Source of the DNA: Mobilitalea sp.
Lineage (GTDB): Bacteria; Bacillota_A; Clostridia; Lachnospirales; Lachnospiraceae
DNA: 22,545 nt
Direction of reading: 5' to 3'
Assembly: GCA_029974875.1 (NCBI GenBank)
Contig: JARKQP010000716.1
Span: 1-22,545 of the forward strand
Part shown: positions 15,559 through 22,545 of the stretch, piece after piece
Position numbering within the stretch: the stretch's first letter is position 1
Layout of the letters: every line of letters starts with the position of its first letter
Notes under the pieces: generated by a model
What the model saw: only the letters and a program-made list of their open reading frames with translations
Told to the model about the DNA's origin: nothing
The model's database searches: none
Made by a program: the position numbers and the translations under genes

Positions 15559-17125
15559 AATCTTGTTGGTTGATGATGAGCCTATTGTAAAAATAGCACT
15601 TCGCTCCATCGTGCAATGGGAGCAGTATGGATATCAGATCTGTGGAACAGCCTCTAACGGAGAGGAGGCTCTTGCCATGGTAGAAAAATATGAGCCCCAG
15701 GTTGTAATTACAGACCTGAAAATGCCCGTCATGGGCGGAATTGAATTGATTAAGAGCCTGAAAGAGCAAGGCTTTGCAGGAGAAATTCTGGTGTTAAGTA
15801 ACTTTGAGGATTTTGAACTGGTAAGAAGTGCATTGGTATACGGAGCCGCAGACTACCTCTTGAAGGTCAGTATTAATGCGGATACCCTGTTGGACCGGCT
15901 TACAAAGGCGATCAACAAGCTTCAGGAGAGACGGCAGCTATCTGTGGCAGTAGCCTCTGCAGAGAATTCCGAAGCATTGCAGGACAAAAAAAGCAATATC
16001 ATACAGGAGTTCCTGACACAGGATAAGCCATTTGGACAATTTATCGCTTCCCAGCCGGAAGCCGCATTCCTGCAGGAAGAAACTCATTACTCGCTCTGTT
16101 ATTTAGCCTTTGATCCATCGGCCAGCAATGCTTCGGGTACTTTTTCAAAATCATTAATCAGAAGCATTGTCATGGAGGCGCTTCAGGAGCATGGAAATTC
16201 CTTATGGTTTATCCCGGATCAATACAGCCTTTGCATCCTTATTGAAGTGGAGGATATTAGCGAAGAATCACAGGTAAAGCAGTTTGCAGGGAAGCTTGCC
16301 ACCCGTTTTCAGGTATATCAGTCGTTGAAGCCTGTAGTATGCTACGATTTTGATGTGGCTGGTTATGCCATGCTTCAGAAATCCTATCAGCTGCTCCTTG
16401 AGGTGCTGAAGCTTCAATTCTATGGTGAGCTATCCATCGAAAATGGAAAGAAAATCTGCCCACAGCACTATATGTCCTTTGTCCATTATAAGGAGACAGC
16501 GGAAGGAATCCAGCGAAACGGCCCATCCCTGCTCCCGGAAAGTATGGCTGCAATAGAAGACATCCTTTCAATATGTAAGGAACAGCACATCTATCCGGAA
16601 ATAACCTGCCGGTTCTTCATCAAGGTGTTGGAATATATTGAATACCAGTCAAAGGATATGAGTCTGCTGACCCATGAATATCTGGTTGATATAAAGGAAT
16701 TCATGCGTTTTTGTAATAGCAGCAGGGAGCTGCTTTCCTATATAGAGCAGGCACTGCAGGCGATTTATTTGTCCGGGGAAGCATCTGATACAAATACGGT
16801 CCAATATAAAAATGAAATTAATAAGGCATTAAGATATATCAAGGAGAATTACCAGCAGAAGCTGACACTGACTTCCATTGCTGAGCATGTGAATTTCAGC
16901 ACGAATTATCTCTGTAAATCCTTTAAAAAAGAGGTGGGGATGAATGTCATCAGTTATATTAATAATTTAAGAATGGAAAAAGCCGGTGAAATGCTGAAGC
17001 AGAGGGGCAGCATGGTGAAAGAGGTTTCCATAAAGGTCGGAATTGAGGACCAGTTGTATTTTTCACGTCTTTTTAAAAAATATTATGGCATGTCGCCCTC
17101 GGAGTATAAGAGCTTACATATGTAA
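15551..17125 (+). CDS. YesN-type response regulator with AraC DNA-binding domain
   Basis: 524 aa. The receiver domain spans about residues 1-122 with the acidic pair D8-D9, phospho-acceptor D55 ('VVITDLKMP'), S83 and K105. A middle region of about 280 residues of unclear fold follows, then a C-terminal AraC-type double helix-turn-helix (about 420-524: 'INKALRYIKENYQQKLTLTSIAEHVNFS' and 'VKEVSIKVGIEDQLYFSRLFKKYYGMSPSEYK', as two separate segments). The start is ATG 15551, with AAAGGAGGG 7 bases upstream; the ATG at 15545 lies too close to that site. It overlaps the kinase gene by 8 bases, so the two are coupled. It most likely activates the transporter promoter immediately downstream, and possibly the GH95 gene. 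Confidence 0.95.
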   Translation: MYKILLVDDEPIVKIALRSIVQWEQYGYQICGTASNGEEALAMVEKYEPQVVITDLKMPVMGGIELIKSLKEQGFAGEILVLSNFEDFELVRSALVYGAADYLLKVSINADTLLDRLTKAINKLQERRQLSVAVASAENSEALQDKKSNIIQEFLTQDKPFGQFIASQPEAAFLQEETHYSLCYLAFDPSASNASGTFSKSLIRSIVMEALQEHGNSLWFIPDQYSLCILIEVEDISEESQVKQFAGKLATRFQVYQSLKPVVCYDFDVAGYAMLQKSYQLLLEVLKLQFYGELSIENGKKICPQHYMSFVHYKETAEGIQRNGPSLLPESMAAIEDILSICKEQHIYPEITCRFFIKVLEYIEYQSKDMSLLTHEYLVDIKEFMRFCNSSRELLSYIEQALQAIYLSGEASDTNTVQYKNEINKALRYIKENYQQKLTLTSIAEHVNFSTNYLCKSFKKEVGMNVISYINNLRMEKAGEMLKQRGSMVKEVSIKVGIEDQLYFSRLFKKYYGMSPSEYKSLHM

Positions 17126-17132
17126 AACTGAC

Positions 17133-17190
17133 AAGCATAAGAATCAAAGAAGCAAAAGAATTAAAGAAGCATAAGAATCAAAAGAAGCAA
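17133..17190 (+). repeat. 17-nt tandem repeat, about 3.4 copies
   Basis: Copies are AAGCATAAGAATCAAAG (17133-17149), AAGCAAAAGAATTAAAG (17150-17166), AAGCATAAGAATCAAAAG (17167-17184) and a partial AAGCAA (17185-17190). The first and third are almost identical, the second differs at two bases. It begins 7 bases after the response-regulator stop and runs into the terminator hairpin. It is purine-rich and unlikely to be coding. Confidence 0.75.
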
Positions 17191-17220
17191 TGGGGATGTT
17201 TTGGCATCCCATTTTCTATT
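17188..17220 (+). terminator. Probable rho-independent terminator after the two-component genes
   Basis: AATGGG-G-ATG pairs with CATCCCATT around a TTTTGG loop (one bulged G), followed by TTCTATTT. The stem is 9 bp and the T-tract imperfect. It would separate the regulator genes from the transporter genes. Confidence 0.6.
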
Positions 17221-17295
17221 TACCTCTCCTGCCAGGAATGGGGCAGCACCTTAATTTTGTCTATATCCGGCTTAAAATAATCGATATGAAGGTTA

Positions 17296-17366
17296 AAGAT
17301 AAGCTGATTTTATGCATATTCAAGATAATTTTATTTATATACGGGAGAGTAAGGCAATTATATAAT
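17296..17366 (+). promoter_or_regulatory. Candidate activator-dependent promoter of the transporter operon
   Basis: A perfect TATAAT lies at 17361-17366, about 80 bases before the binding-protein start, with no recognisable -35 hexamer. AAGATAA occurs twice in direct orientation upstream, at 17296-17302 and 17322-17328 (26 bases apart, both followed by T-rich tracts). A strong -10, no -35 and upstream direct repeats are what an AraC-type activator such as the neighbouring regulator would need. The link to that regulator is inference. Confidence 0.4.
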
Positions 17367-17447
17367 GAATATAACAAAGCATTACGGAAATGCCGGCAAA
17401 AGTAGTGGATTGTTATATTTAGCGATAGAAAAGAGGAGGGTTTATAT

Positions 17448-18878
17448 TTGAAACGAAAATTCTTAGCAATGTTATTAACGGTTGTTATGATTGCTTCAAT
17501 GGCGGGATGCTCGAAGAATGATAAAACAGCTGATACAAAAAATGATGCATCGCAAACAACAGGCGGCAATGCAAAAGTAACAGCGGATGCCCAGTCAGGA
17601 GACAGTGAACAGCCGGTGGAGGAGCAGGAACTCAATATTGCAATCTTCCAGGGTGGGTATGGTGATGAATATTGGAACACGGTTGTGAAGTTATTCGAGG
17701 AATCCCATGAGGGCGTTAAGGTGAACATGACCATCAGCCCTACGATTGGTGACATTATCAGACCTCAGATCGTAGCTGGAAACGCGCCTGATTTTATCTC
17801 TGATAACGACAGCGCCCAGGATGGTGTAATCTTATCCATGATTAAGGAAAACGCATTGCTGGAAATCACCGACGTGTTTGAGGGACAGAACTACACAGGA
17901 ACCGGTACTTTAAAGGATGACATCAAGGACGGTCTGTTACAGAGTGCAAAATGTGCACCATATGGGGACGGCAAGATTTATCTTGCACCCTTCAACACAG
18001 GACCGCAGGGCTTGATTTATAATAAGACTTATTTTGATCAGAAGAGCTTGCAGGTTCCAAAGACCTGGGATGATTTCTTTGCTCTTGGCGAAAAAGCAAA
18101 GGCCGACGGAAGAGCCTTGTTTACCTATCAGGGTATCTATCCGGGTTACTTAGAGGAAATCTTATGGCCGGCGATTGCTAATGCAGGTGGTATGGAAGCA
18201 TTGAATAAGATTTTCAAATATGAAGAAGGTTCTTTTAACAATGAGACAGTGCTTAGTGTTCTTAGGAATTTTCAGAGGATTGCAGCTGACGGTTATCTGT
18301 TAAAGGGAACTGTAGGTATGAACCATACCGAATCACAATCAGAAATGATGCTGGGTAAAGCTTTGTTTATTACAAATGGTACTTGGATGGAAAATGAAAT
18401 GGCAGACGCACCGAGAGAAGACGGATTTGAATTTGCCATGGCAGCAGTTCCTACTTTTACTGCTGATGGTACACAGTATGTCCTGGATAGCTGCGAGCAG
18501 TTCTCGATTCCTAAGGCAGCTAAAAATCCGGAGCTTGCAAAGGAGTTTTTAAGATTCCTGTATAGTGATGAATCGGTTGCACAATTTGCAAAGAGTTCCG
18601 GTTCCGTATATGCAACAAAGACCGGACGTGAGATATCAAAGCAGTATCTGACCGATGCAATCTACAACATGTACGGCATTTATGACAAGCCGAATGTAAA
18701 ATCAATTACTCTGAATTTTGAAACCTTACCTAGCAATTGTAAGGTTATAGTAAATGATGAAATTTTTAATCCAATCACCTCAGTGATGAACGGTGAAATG
18801 ACTGCAAAAGAATGGGCGGAAAGTGTTGAAGCAGCATTTGCGCAGATTCGTGCTGACAAAGCGGCTGCGGGAGAGTAA
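17448..18878 (+). CDS. Sugar ABC transporter substrate-binding lipoprotein (CUT1, family 1)
   Basis: 476 aa. A lipoprotein signal peptide is clear: MKRKF, a hydrophobic core, and the lipobox M18-A19-G20-C21, followed by a Ser/Thr/Asn/Gln-rich linker to about residue 60. The mature part has the family-1 extracellular solute-binding fold: 'LNIAIFQGGYGDEYWNTVVKLFEESHEGVKVN', 'VAGNAPDFI', 'GLIYNKTYFDQKSLQVPKTWDDFF', 'MMLGKALFITNGTWMENEM' and 'NPELAKEFLRFLYSDESVAQFA'. It would bind an oligosaccharide outside the membrane and hand it to the two permeases downstream. Context (GH95, GH29, GH112) suggests a fucosylated oligosaccharide. The start is TTG 17448, fixed by GAGGAGGG 7 bases upstream. A 17-bp hairpin separates it from the permease genes. 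Confidence 0.94.
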   Translation: MKRKFLAMLLTVVMIASMAGCSKNDKTADTKNDASQTTGGNAKVTADAQSGDSEQPVEEQELNIAIFQGGYGDEYWNTVVKLFEESHEGVKVNMTISPTIGDIIRPQIVAGNAPDFISDNDSAQDGVILSMIKENALLEITDVFEGQNYTGTGTLKDDIKDGLLQSAKCAPYGDGKIYLAPFNTGPQGLIYNKTYFDQKSLQVPKTWDDFFALGEKAKADGRALFTYQGIYPGYLEEILWPAIANAGGMEALNKIFKYEEGSFNNETVLSVLRNFQRIAADGYLLKGTVGMNHTESQSEMMLGKALFITNGTWMENEMADAPREDGFEFAMAAVPTFTADGTQYVLDSCEQFSIPKAAKNPELAKEFLRFLYSDESVAQFAKSSGSVYATKTGREISKQYLTDAIYNMYGIYDKPNVKSITLNFETLPSNCKVIVNDEIFNPITSVMNGEMTAKEWAESVEAAFAQIRADKAAAGE

Positions 18879-18913
18879 GGACAACGGGTAATATCATAAG
18901 ACGAATTATTGGT

Positions 18914-18970
18914 GAGGGTGTCTCAAAACAGAACTCTATTTTGCCGGTTTGTTTTGAGGCACTCTCTTTT
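18914..18970 (+). terminator. 17-bp intercistronic hairpin between binding-protein and permease genes
   Basis: GAGGGTGTCTCAAAACA (18914-18930) pairs along its full length with TGTTTTGAGGCACTCTC (18950-18966), 15 Watson-Crick pairs plus two G-T, around a 19-base loop and followed by TTTT. The permease ribosome site AAAGGAG begins directly after (18971). The likely role is partial termination or 3' protection, so that the binding protein is made in excess over the permeases. Confidence 0.65.
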
Positions 18971-18985
18971 AAAGGAGTGAAGAGC

Positions 18986-19867
18986 TTGAGTAAGAAGCCA
19001 AAATTATTTATTGCAGTATGTACGTTGCCGGCGGTTATCTTAACTATCATATTCATGATACTGCCGATGTTCAATGCCATATATCTTTCATTTACTTCCT
19101 CGACCGCCTTAAGCTTCGGGACAAACAGTAAGTTTATATTTTTTGATAATTATAAATATATGTTTCACGATAAATATTTTCTCCGGGCTTTGGTTAATAC
19201 ACTGAAGCTGCTGTTGGTTGTACCGCCGGTCACCATATTCTTCAGCCTTTTGGCAGCCTCTATCCTGACACAGGCCAAGCTGAGGGAGAGATCCTTCTAC
19301 CGCACCGTATATTTCTTTCCGAGTATCATATCGCTCACCGTTGTGGGTATTATCTGGGCTTTTGTATTCAATCCGACCAAGGGTATCTTAAATCATGTGC
19401 TGGAGCTGGTAGGATTAGAGAACCTAAAGCATGCCTGGCTTGGGGAAAGCAAGACGGCATTGGCCTGTATTGGGGTTGCACTGATATGGCAGGCAGCCGG
19501 CTACTACATGGTCATGCATATAGCCGGGATTGACGGAATATCCCGGGATATCTATGAGGCTGCAGAAATTGACGGAGCGACGGCGGCTCAAAAGCTCATG
19601 CGTATAACGATGCCGTTACTTAAAAATACGATCGGCATCACCTATGTTTTAAGCCTGTCAGGAACGATCAACCTGAGCTTTACCCTGTCTAATGTCATGA
19701 CGGCGGGAGGACCCAACGGCGCTTCTTCGGTTCTGCTGCAATACATGTATCAACAGGGCATGAACAATGCAAACTTCGGCTATGCCATGGCAATTGCCAT
19801 GTTTACTTTATTAATGGCTATTATTATATCGGTAATATCACGTAAATTTACTACGGGTAACGAATAG
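18986..19867 (+). CDS. Sugar ABC transporter permease 1 (MalF/UgpA type)
   Basis: 293 aa with about six membrane segments, the usual size for CUT1 permeases. The N-terminus 'KLFIAVCTLPAVILTIIFMILPMFNAIYLSFTSS' is typical, and the cytoplasmic EAA loop that contacts the ATPase is 'YEAAEIDGATAAQKLMRITMPLL' at about residues 189-211 (given in part: EAAEIDGA...LPLL type). The start is TTG 18986 with AAAGGAG 8 bases upstream; reading frames extended to 18941 would begin inside the loop of the upstream hairpin. It is 11 bases from the next gene. It pairs with the second permease to form the channel for the oligosaccharide delivered by the binding lipoprotein. Confidence 0.95.
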   Translation: MSKKPKLFIAVCTLPAVILTIIFMILPMFNAIYLSFTSSTALSFGTNSKFIFFDNYKYMFHDKYFLRALVNTLKLLLVVPPVTIFFSLLAASILTQAKLRERSFYRTVYFFPSIISLTVVGIIWAFVFNPTKGILNHVLELVGLENLKHAWLGESKTALACIGVALIWQAAGYYMVMHIAGIDGISRDIYEAAEIDGATAAQKLMRITMPLLKNTIGITYVLSLSGTINLSFTLSNVMTAGGPNGASSVLLQYMYQQGMNNANFGYAMAIAMFTLLMAIIISVISRKFTTGNE

Positions 19868-19878
19868 GAGATGAGAAC

Positions 19879-20733
19879 ATGGATGCCAGTAAAATATCAA
19901 GAATAAAGAGGCAGCTGGTTAATTGGGGTCTAAGGGTGATTCTGATTATTGGAACAATTATATTCTTATATCCGTTTGTATGGAACATCATATCTTCCTT
20001 TAAGACCAATACGGAATATCTGACAGATCCTTATGCGCTGCCCTCAGGCTTAAATATTGAGAACTACTTTCATGCCATTGAGGACGCCAACATGGCCTCA
20101 TATTTTTTGAACTCAATTTATATTGTTGTAATGTCAACACTGTTGCTGCTGATCTTTGCCATACCGATTTCCTATGTACTTGCCAGATACCGTTTTTTCG
20201 GATCCAAAGTGATTATAACGATTTACATGGGCTGTATCTTTCTGCAGGCGGCTTACATCATGATTCCGTTATTCCTGGAGCTGCAGGCAATCAAGGCGCT
20301 TAACAATCTGAGCGTACTTTGTCTGGTATATGCGGTCATGCAGTTTCCCTTTGCAATTTTTACACTGCAGGGCTTCATGTCCTCTTTATCCCGGGAATAC
20401 GAAGAGGCGGCCCGCATTGACGGGGCAACAAATTGGGGAATACTTAGAAATGTTGTTATTCCGTTATGCAGACCTGGGATAGCAACAATTACAATGCTTT
20501 CCGCTATGGGCTTTTGGAATGAATATCCCCTTGCGCTGGTACTGCTTACAGATGAGAAAAAGAAAACAATTCCCATTGGACTGGCAAATCTCTTTGAGGT
20601 TCAGCGTTATGCTACCGACTGGGGAGCATTATTTGCAGCATTAGTAATTGTACTGATCCCCACTATGATCATATATCTCATTGGTCAGAAGTATTTATTA
20701 CAAGGAATCCAGGCCGGAGGGCTGAAAGGCTGA
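19879..20733 (+). CDS. Sugar ABC transporter permease 2 (MalG/UgpE type)
   Basis: 284 aa with six membrane segments. The opening 'VILIIGTIIFLYPFVWNIISSFKT' and the segment 'PYALPSGLNIENYFHAIED' are typical of MalG-type permeases. The EAA loop 'EEAARIDGATNWGILRNVV' sits at about residues 174-192 and the C-terminus ends 'YLLQGIQAGGLKG', a near-universal CUT1 ending. The start has TAGGAG 8 bases upstream. It lies between the first permease and the GH29 gene with short gaps. No ATPase gene is present in the locus, so the transporter probably uses a shared MsmK-type ATPase coded elsewhere. Confidence 0.96.
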   Translation: MDASKISRIKRQLVNWGLRVILIIGTIIFLYPFVWNIISSFKTNTEYLTDPYALPSGLNIENYFHAIEDANMASYFLNSIYIVVMSTLLLLIFAIPISYVLARYRFFGSKVIITIYMGCIFLQAAYIMIPLFLELQAIKALNNLSVLCLVYAVMQFPFAIFTLQGFMSSLSREYEEAARIDGATNWGILRNVVIPLCRPGIATITMLSAMGFWNEYPLALVLLTDEKKKTIPIGLANLFEVQRYATDWGALFAALVIVLIPTMIIYLIGQKYLLQGIQAGGLKG

Positions 20734-20749
20734 GATAGGAGTGAAATGG

Positions 20750-22171
20750 ATGAGAAATGACAAGGATAGGGAATATATTAAAATTGTGCCGCAGGAACGT
20801 CAGCTACAGCATCAATGTCTGGAATTTTATGCTTTTTTCCATTTTACCGTGAACACCTATACCAATAAGGAATGGGGGGACGGAACGGAAAGCCCGGAGA
20901 TCTTTAATCCCGTGCATATGGATGCGGAGCAGTGGGTGAGGGCGGTCAAGGCAGCTGGGATGAAGGGCGCAATACTAACCTGCAAGCATCATGATGGATT
21001 TTGTCTTTGGCCGAGCAAATATACAGAGCATTCTATTAAGGCAAGCCCTTATCAGAATGGAAATGGAGATATTGTAGGGGAAGTGGCTCAGGCTTGTCAC
21101 AGGGAAGGGCTGAGATTCGGAGTCTATCTCTCTCCCTGGGATCGTAATAATTCCTCCTATGGATATGGGAAGGAATATAATGACTATTTTATTCATCAGT
21201 TAGAGGAGCTGCTGGCTGGATATGGAGATATCTTCAGCGTCTGGCTGGACGGAGCCTGTGGGGAAGGCAGCAACGGAAAAAAGCAGTTTTATGACTGGCA
21301 GCGCATTTATGATACGGTTCGCCGGCTTCAGCCGGAAGCCTGTATCACGGTCTGTGGTCCCGATATCCGCTGGTGCGGCAATGAGGCAGGCATCACCAGG
21401 GCTTCCGAATGGAGTGTAGTGCCCGAATATTTATGCCGGGCAGAGCTGATACAGGAGAACAGCCAGAAGGAAGACAGTAATGAATTCCGCCAAAGGGAAA
21501 TGGGAAGCTCAGACCGGGATCTGGGCAGCAGGGAGAAGCTTGCAGGTGAGGATCGGCTGATCTGGTATCCGGCTGAGGTAAATACTTCGATCCGGCCGGG
21601 CTGGTTCTATCATCCGGAGGAGGATGACCAGGTGAAAACCGTGGAAGAGCTGCTTCACATCTACTTTGGTTCGGTTGGAGGCAACGCTACATTTTTACTT
21701 AATATACCCCCAAATAGGGAAGGCTTGCTTCATGAAAGGGATGCTGCGGTTCTTAGTGAGCTGGGACAACAGCTGCAGAAGCGGTTTGAAAGGAACCTGG
21801 TCTTGCAGTCTGAATTATCTGCGGATTATGAAGAAGGAAGCCATGGAATTGAGAATGTAAGGGTAGATGATTATAAAGAATACTACAAGGCGCCGGATGG
21901 GCAGACTGAAGTATTGATTACGGTGCAGTTTGGTCAAACCGAATGTGTCAAAACACTTGTAATAAAAGAGAATATTAAGCTCAGTCAAAGAATAGAGCAT
22001 TTTGAAGTATGGGCCGGCTGCGGTGAGAGTCTGGAAAAGGTACAGGAAGGAACGGTTGTAGGGTATCAGAGAATTGTTTTGCTGGATTCTGTGAAATGTG
22101 ACTGGATGATTATTAAAATTACGGATTCCAGAGTATGCCCTACGATTTCATTTCTTGGGGTATATACTTGA
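20750..22171 (+). CDS. GH29 alpha-L-fucosidase, subfamily B type (alpha-1,3/1,4), cytoplasmic
   Basis: 473 aa. GH29 enzymes are retaining fucosidases; subfamily B prefers alpha-1,3/4-fucose on branched Lewis-type structures. The catalytic domain (about residues 1-340) has 'FYAFFHFTVNTYTNKEWGDG', 'LTCKHHDGFCLWPSKYT', the nucleophile D167 in 'SVWLDGACG' and an acid/base E212 in 'IRWCGNEAG'. The 45-residue spacing equals that of the B. longum subfamily-B enzyme (D172/E217, as I recall). 'WYPAEVNTSIRPGWFYH' and 'GGNATFLLNIPPNREG' are further subfamily marks. A C-terminal beta-sandwich follows (about 370-473). No signal peptide. The start is ATG 20750, with TAGGAG 8 bases upstream; a GTG at 20741 overlaps that site. 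It follows the permease gene by 16 bases. Confidence 0.95.
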   Translation: MRNDKDREYIKIVPQERQLQHQCLEFYAFFHFTVNTYTNKEWGDGTESPEIFNPVHMDAEQWVRAVKAAGMKGAILTCKHHDGFCLWPSKYTEHSIKASPYQNGNGDIVGEVAQACHREGLRFGVYLSPWDRNNSSYGYGKEYNDYFIHQLEELLAGYGDIFSVWLDGACGEGSNGKKQFYDWQRIYDTVRRLQPEACITVCGPDIRWCGNEAGITRASEWSVVPEYLCRAELIQENSQKEDSNEFRQREMGSSDRDLGSREKLAGEDRLIWYPAEVNTSIRPGWFYHPEEDDQVKTVEELLHIYFGSVGGNATFLLNIPPNREGLLHERDAAVLSELGQQLQKRFERNLVLQSELSADYEEGSHGIENVRVDDYKEYYKAPDGQTEVLITVQFGQTECVKTLVIKENIKLSQRIEHFEVWAGCGESLEKVQEGTVVGYQRIVLLDSVKCDWMIIKITDSRVCPTISFLGVYT

Positions 22172-22196
22172 TTATATGATGAAGGTATCATAATCA
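22169..22196 (+). repeat. AT-rich hairpin at the GH29 stop codon
   Basis: TGATTATATGAT (22169-22180) pairs with ATCATAATCA (22187-22196) around GAAGGT, ten base pairs with a 2-base bulge. The stem starts at the TGA stop. No T-run follows, so read-through into the GH112 gene is likely. Confidence 0.4.
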
Positions 22197-22253
22197 AAAT
22201 GGAATGCCGGCATACATTCATTGCCGTAGTTCATGGAACAATTATGATTCCTG

Positions 22254-22290
22254 GAGGATATATCCTTAGTATGAGGATATATCTTTAGTA
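22254..22290 (+). promoter_or_regulatory. Tandem 18-nt repeat with palindromic core before the GH112 gene
   Basis: GAGGATATATCCTTAGTA (22254-22271) and GAGGATATATCTTTAGTA (22273-22290) differ at one base and are spaced 19 bases start to start. The first holds the perfect 10-base palindrome GGATATATCC (22256-22265). The array ends 8 bases before the GGAGG ribosome site, so it lies in the leader and could be a binding site for a repressor or an RNA element. Confidence 0.5.
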
Positions 22291-22308
22291 CTTAGAATGG
22301 AGGCAGTT

Positions 22309-22545
22309 ATGGAAAGAGGGAGATTTACATTACCGGGTGAGGCAGGTATGGAGCCGGTCATCCGGGAATTGATTGATAAATGGGGCGTGGATGCGGTACG
22401 TGACAGCGACGGAACAAAGCTGTCACAGGAGATTCTTGACATGGATCTACAGGTATATTCTACCCTGTGTTTAATCCGGGAGGATAATGAATGGGCAAAA
22501 GCCCATCCACAGTACCGGCAGCAGATTTATCTGATGACGGAGGAA
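22309..22545 (+). CDS. GH112 beta-galactoside phosphorylase, N-terminal fragment (lacto-N-biose/galacto-N-biose type)
   Basis: The gene runs off the window; 79 residues are visible. The opening 'GRFTLPGEAGMEPVIRELIDKWG', 'DAVRDSDGTKL' and later 'DNEWAKAHP' and 'QIYLMTEE' match the N-terminus of GH112 phosphorylases. These cleave Gal-beta-1,3-GlcNAc or -GalNAc (and, in some Clostridia, Gal-beta-1,4-L-rhamnose) with phosphate, giving galactose 1-phosphate in the cytoplasm. Two fucosidases upstream favour the host-glycan substrates over galactosyl-rhamnose, but this cannot be settled from the fragment. The ATG at 22309 has GGAGG 5 bases upstream. The full-length protein is normally around 720-750 aa. 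Confidence 0.85.
   Translation, partial: MERGRFTLPGEAGMEPVIRELIDKWGVDAVRDSDGTKLSQEILDMDLQVYSTLCLIREDNEWAKAHPQYRQQIYLMTEE

Noticed and set aside
17190..17405. 71-aa open frame in the spacer before the binding-protein gene
   Set aside because: It starts inside the terminator hairpin, lacks a ribosome site and runs over the candidate promoter; it resembles nothing known.
18941..18985. Upstream extension of the first permease gene
   Set aside because: The extra codons fall in the loop and 3' arm of the 17-bp hairpin; a well-placed ribosome site supports TTG 18986.

Overview
The window looks like a chromosomal segment of an anaerobic gut-type Firmicute, most likely Lachnospiraceae (Clostridium cluster XIVa). 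The basis is the gene families present, moderate GC coding DNA with AT-rich spacers, strong AGGAGG-type ribosome binding sites, frequent TTG starts, and a YesM/YesN-type two-component system next to a CUT1 sugar ABC transporter. The genus cannot be read from the sequence alone.

Region 1 (1-6463, all + strand) is the 3' part of an ethanolamine-utilisation bacterial microcompartment (BMC) operon. The order is the end of a probable EutT-like adenosyltransferase, a PduL-type phosphotransacylase, EutJ, a 252-aa BMC-associated protein of unknown function, the EutN shell pentamer, a PduS-like Fe-S flavoprotein, a PduT-like shell trimer carrying the pore cysteine, the EutH permease and a short EutQ. 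Eut modules (J, N, H, Q) are mixed with Pdu-type ones (L, S, T). The operon appears to supply shell parts, substrate entry, acyl-CoA to acyl-phosphate conversion and a redox path through the shell. The lyase, aldehyde dehydrogenase and regulators would lie upstream of the window.

Region 2 (6464-10672) is a set of accessory genes. A 149-base, strongly self-complementary element (6542-6690) follows eutQ. Then come an ECF sigma factor with a membrane-anchored probable anti-sigma protein, a cytoplasmic serine hydrolase of the beta-lactamase/PBP fold, and a convergent MATE efflux pump on the - strand with a TTG start.

Region 3 (11243 to the end, + strand) reads as a fucosylated-glycan utilisation locus. 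It holds a GH95 alpha-fucosidase/galactosidase, a YesM-type sensor kinase and YesN-type AraC response regulator, a lipoprotein sugar-binding protein with two permeases and no ATPase, a GH29 subfamily-B type alpha-fucosidase, and the start of a GH112 phosphorylase cut by the window end. None of the glycosidases has a signal peptide. The model is therefore import of intact oligosaccharides, intracellular removal of alpha-1,2 and alpha-1,3/4 fucose, and phosphorolysis of the beta-galactosyl core (lacto-N-biose/galacto-N-biose type). That fits host mucin or milk glycans better than plant polymers, although a Thr in the GH95 active site leaves L-galactosides open.

Non-coding signals worth attention are the three-way-junction element after eutQ, a 17-bp intercistronic hairpin between the binding-protein and permease genes, a 17-nt tandem repeat plus terminator after the response regulator, and a tandem 18-nt repeat with a palindromic core just upstream of the GH112 gene. 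No tRNA, rRNA, CRISPR array or transposase was seen.
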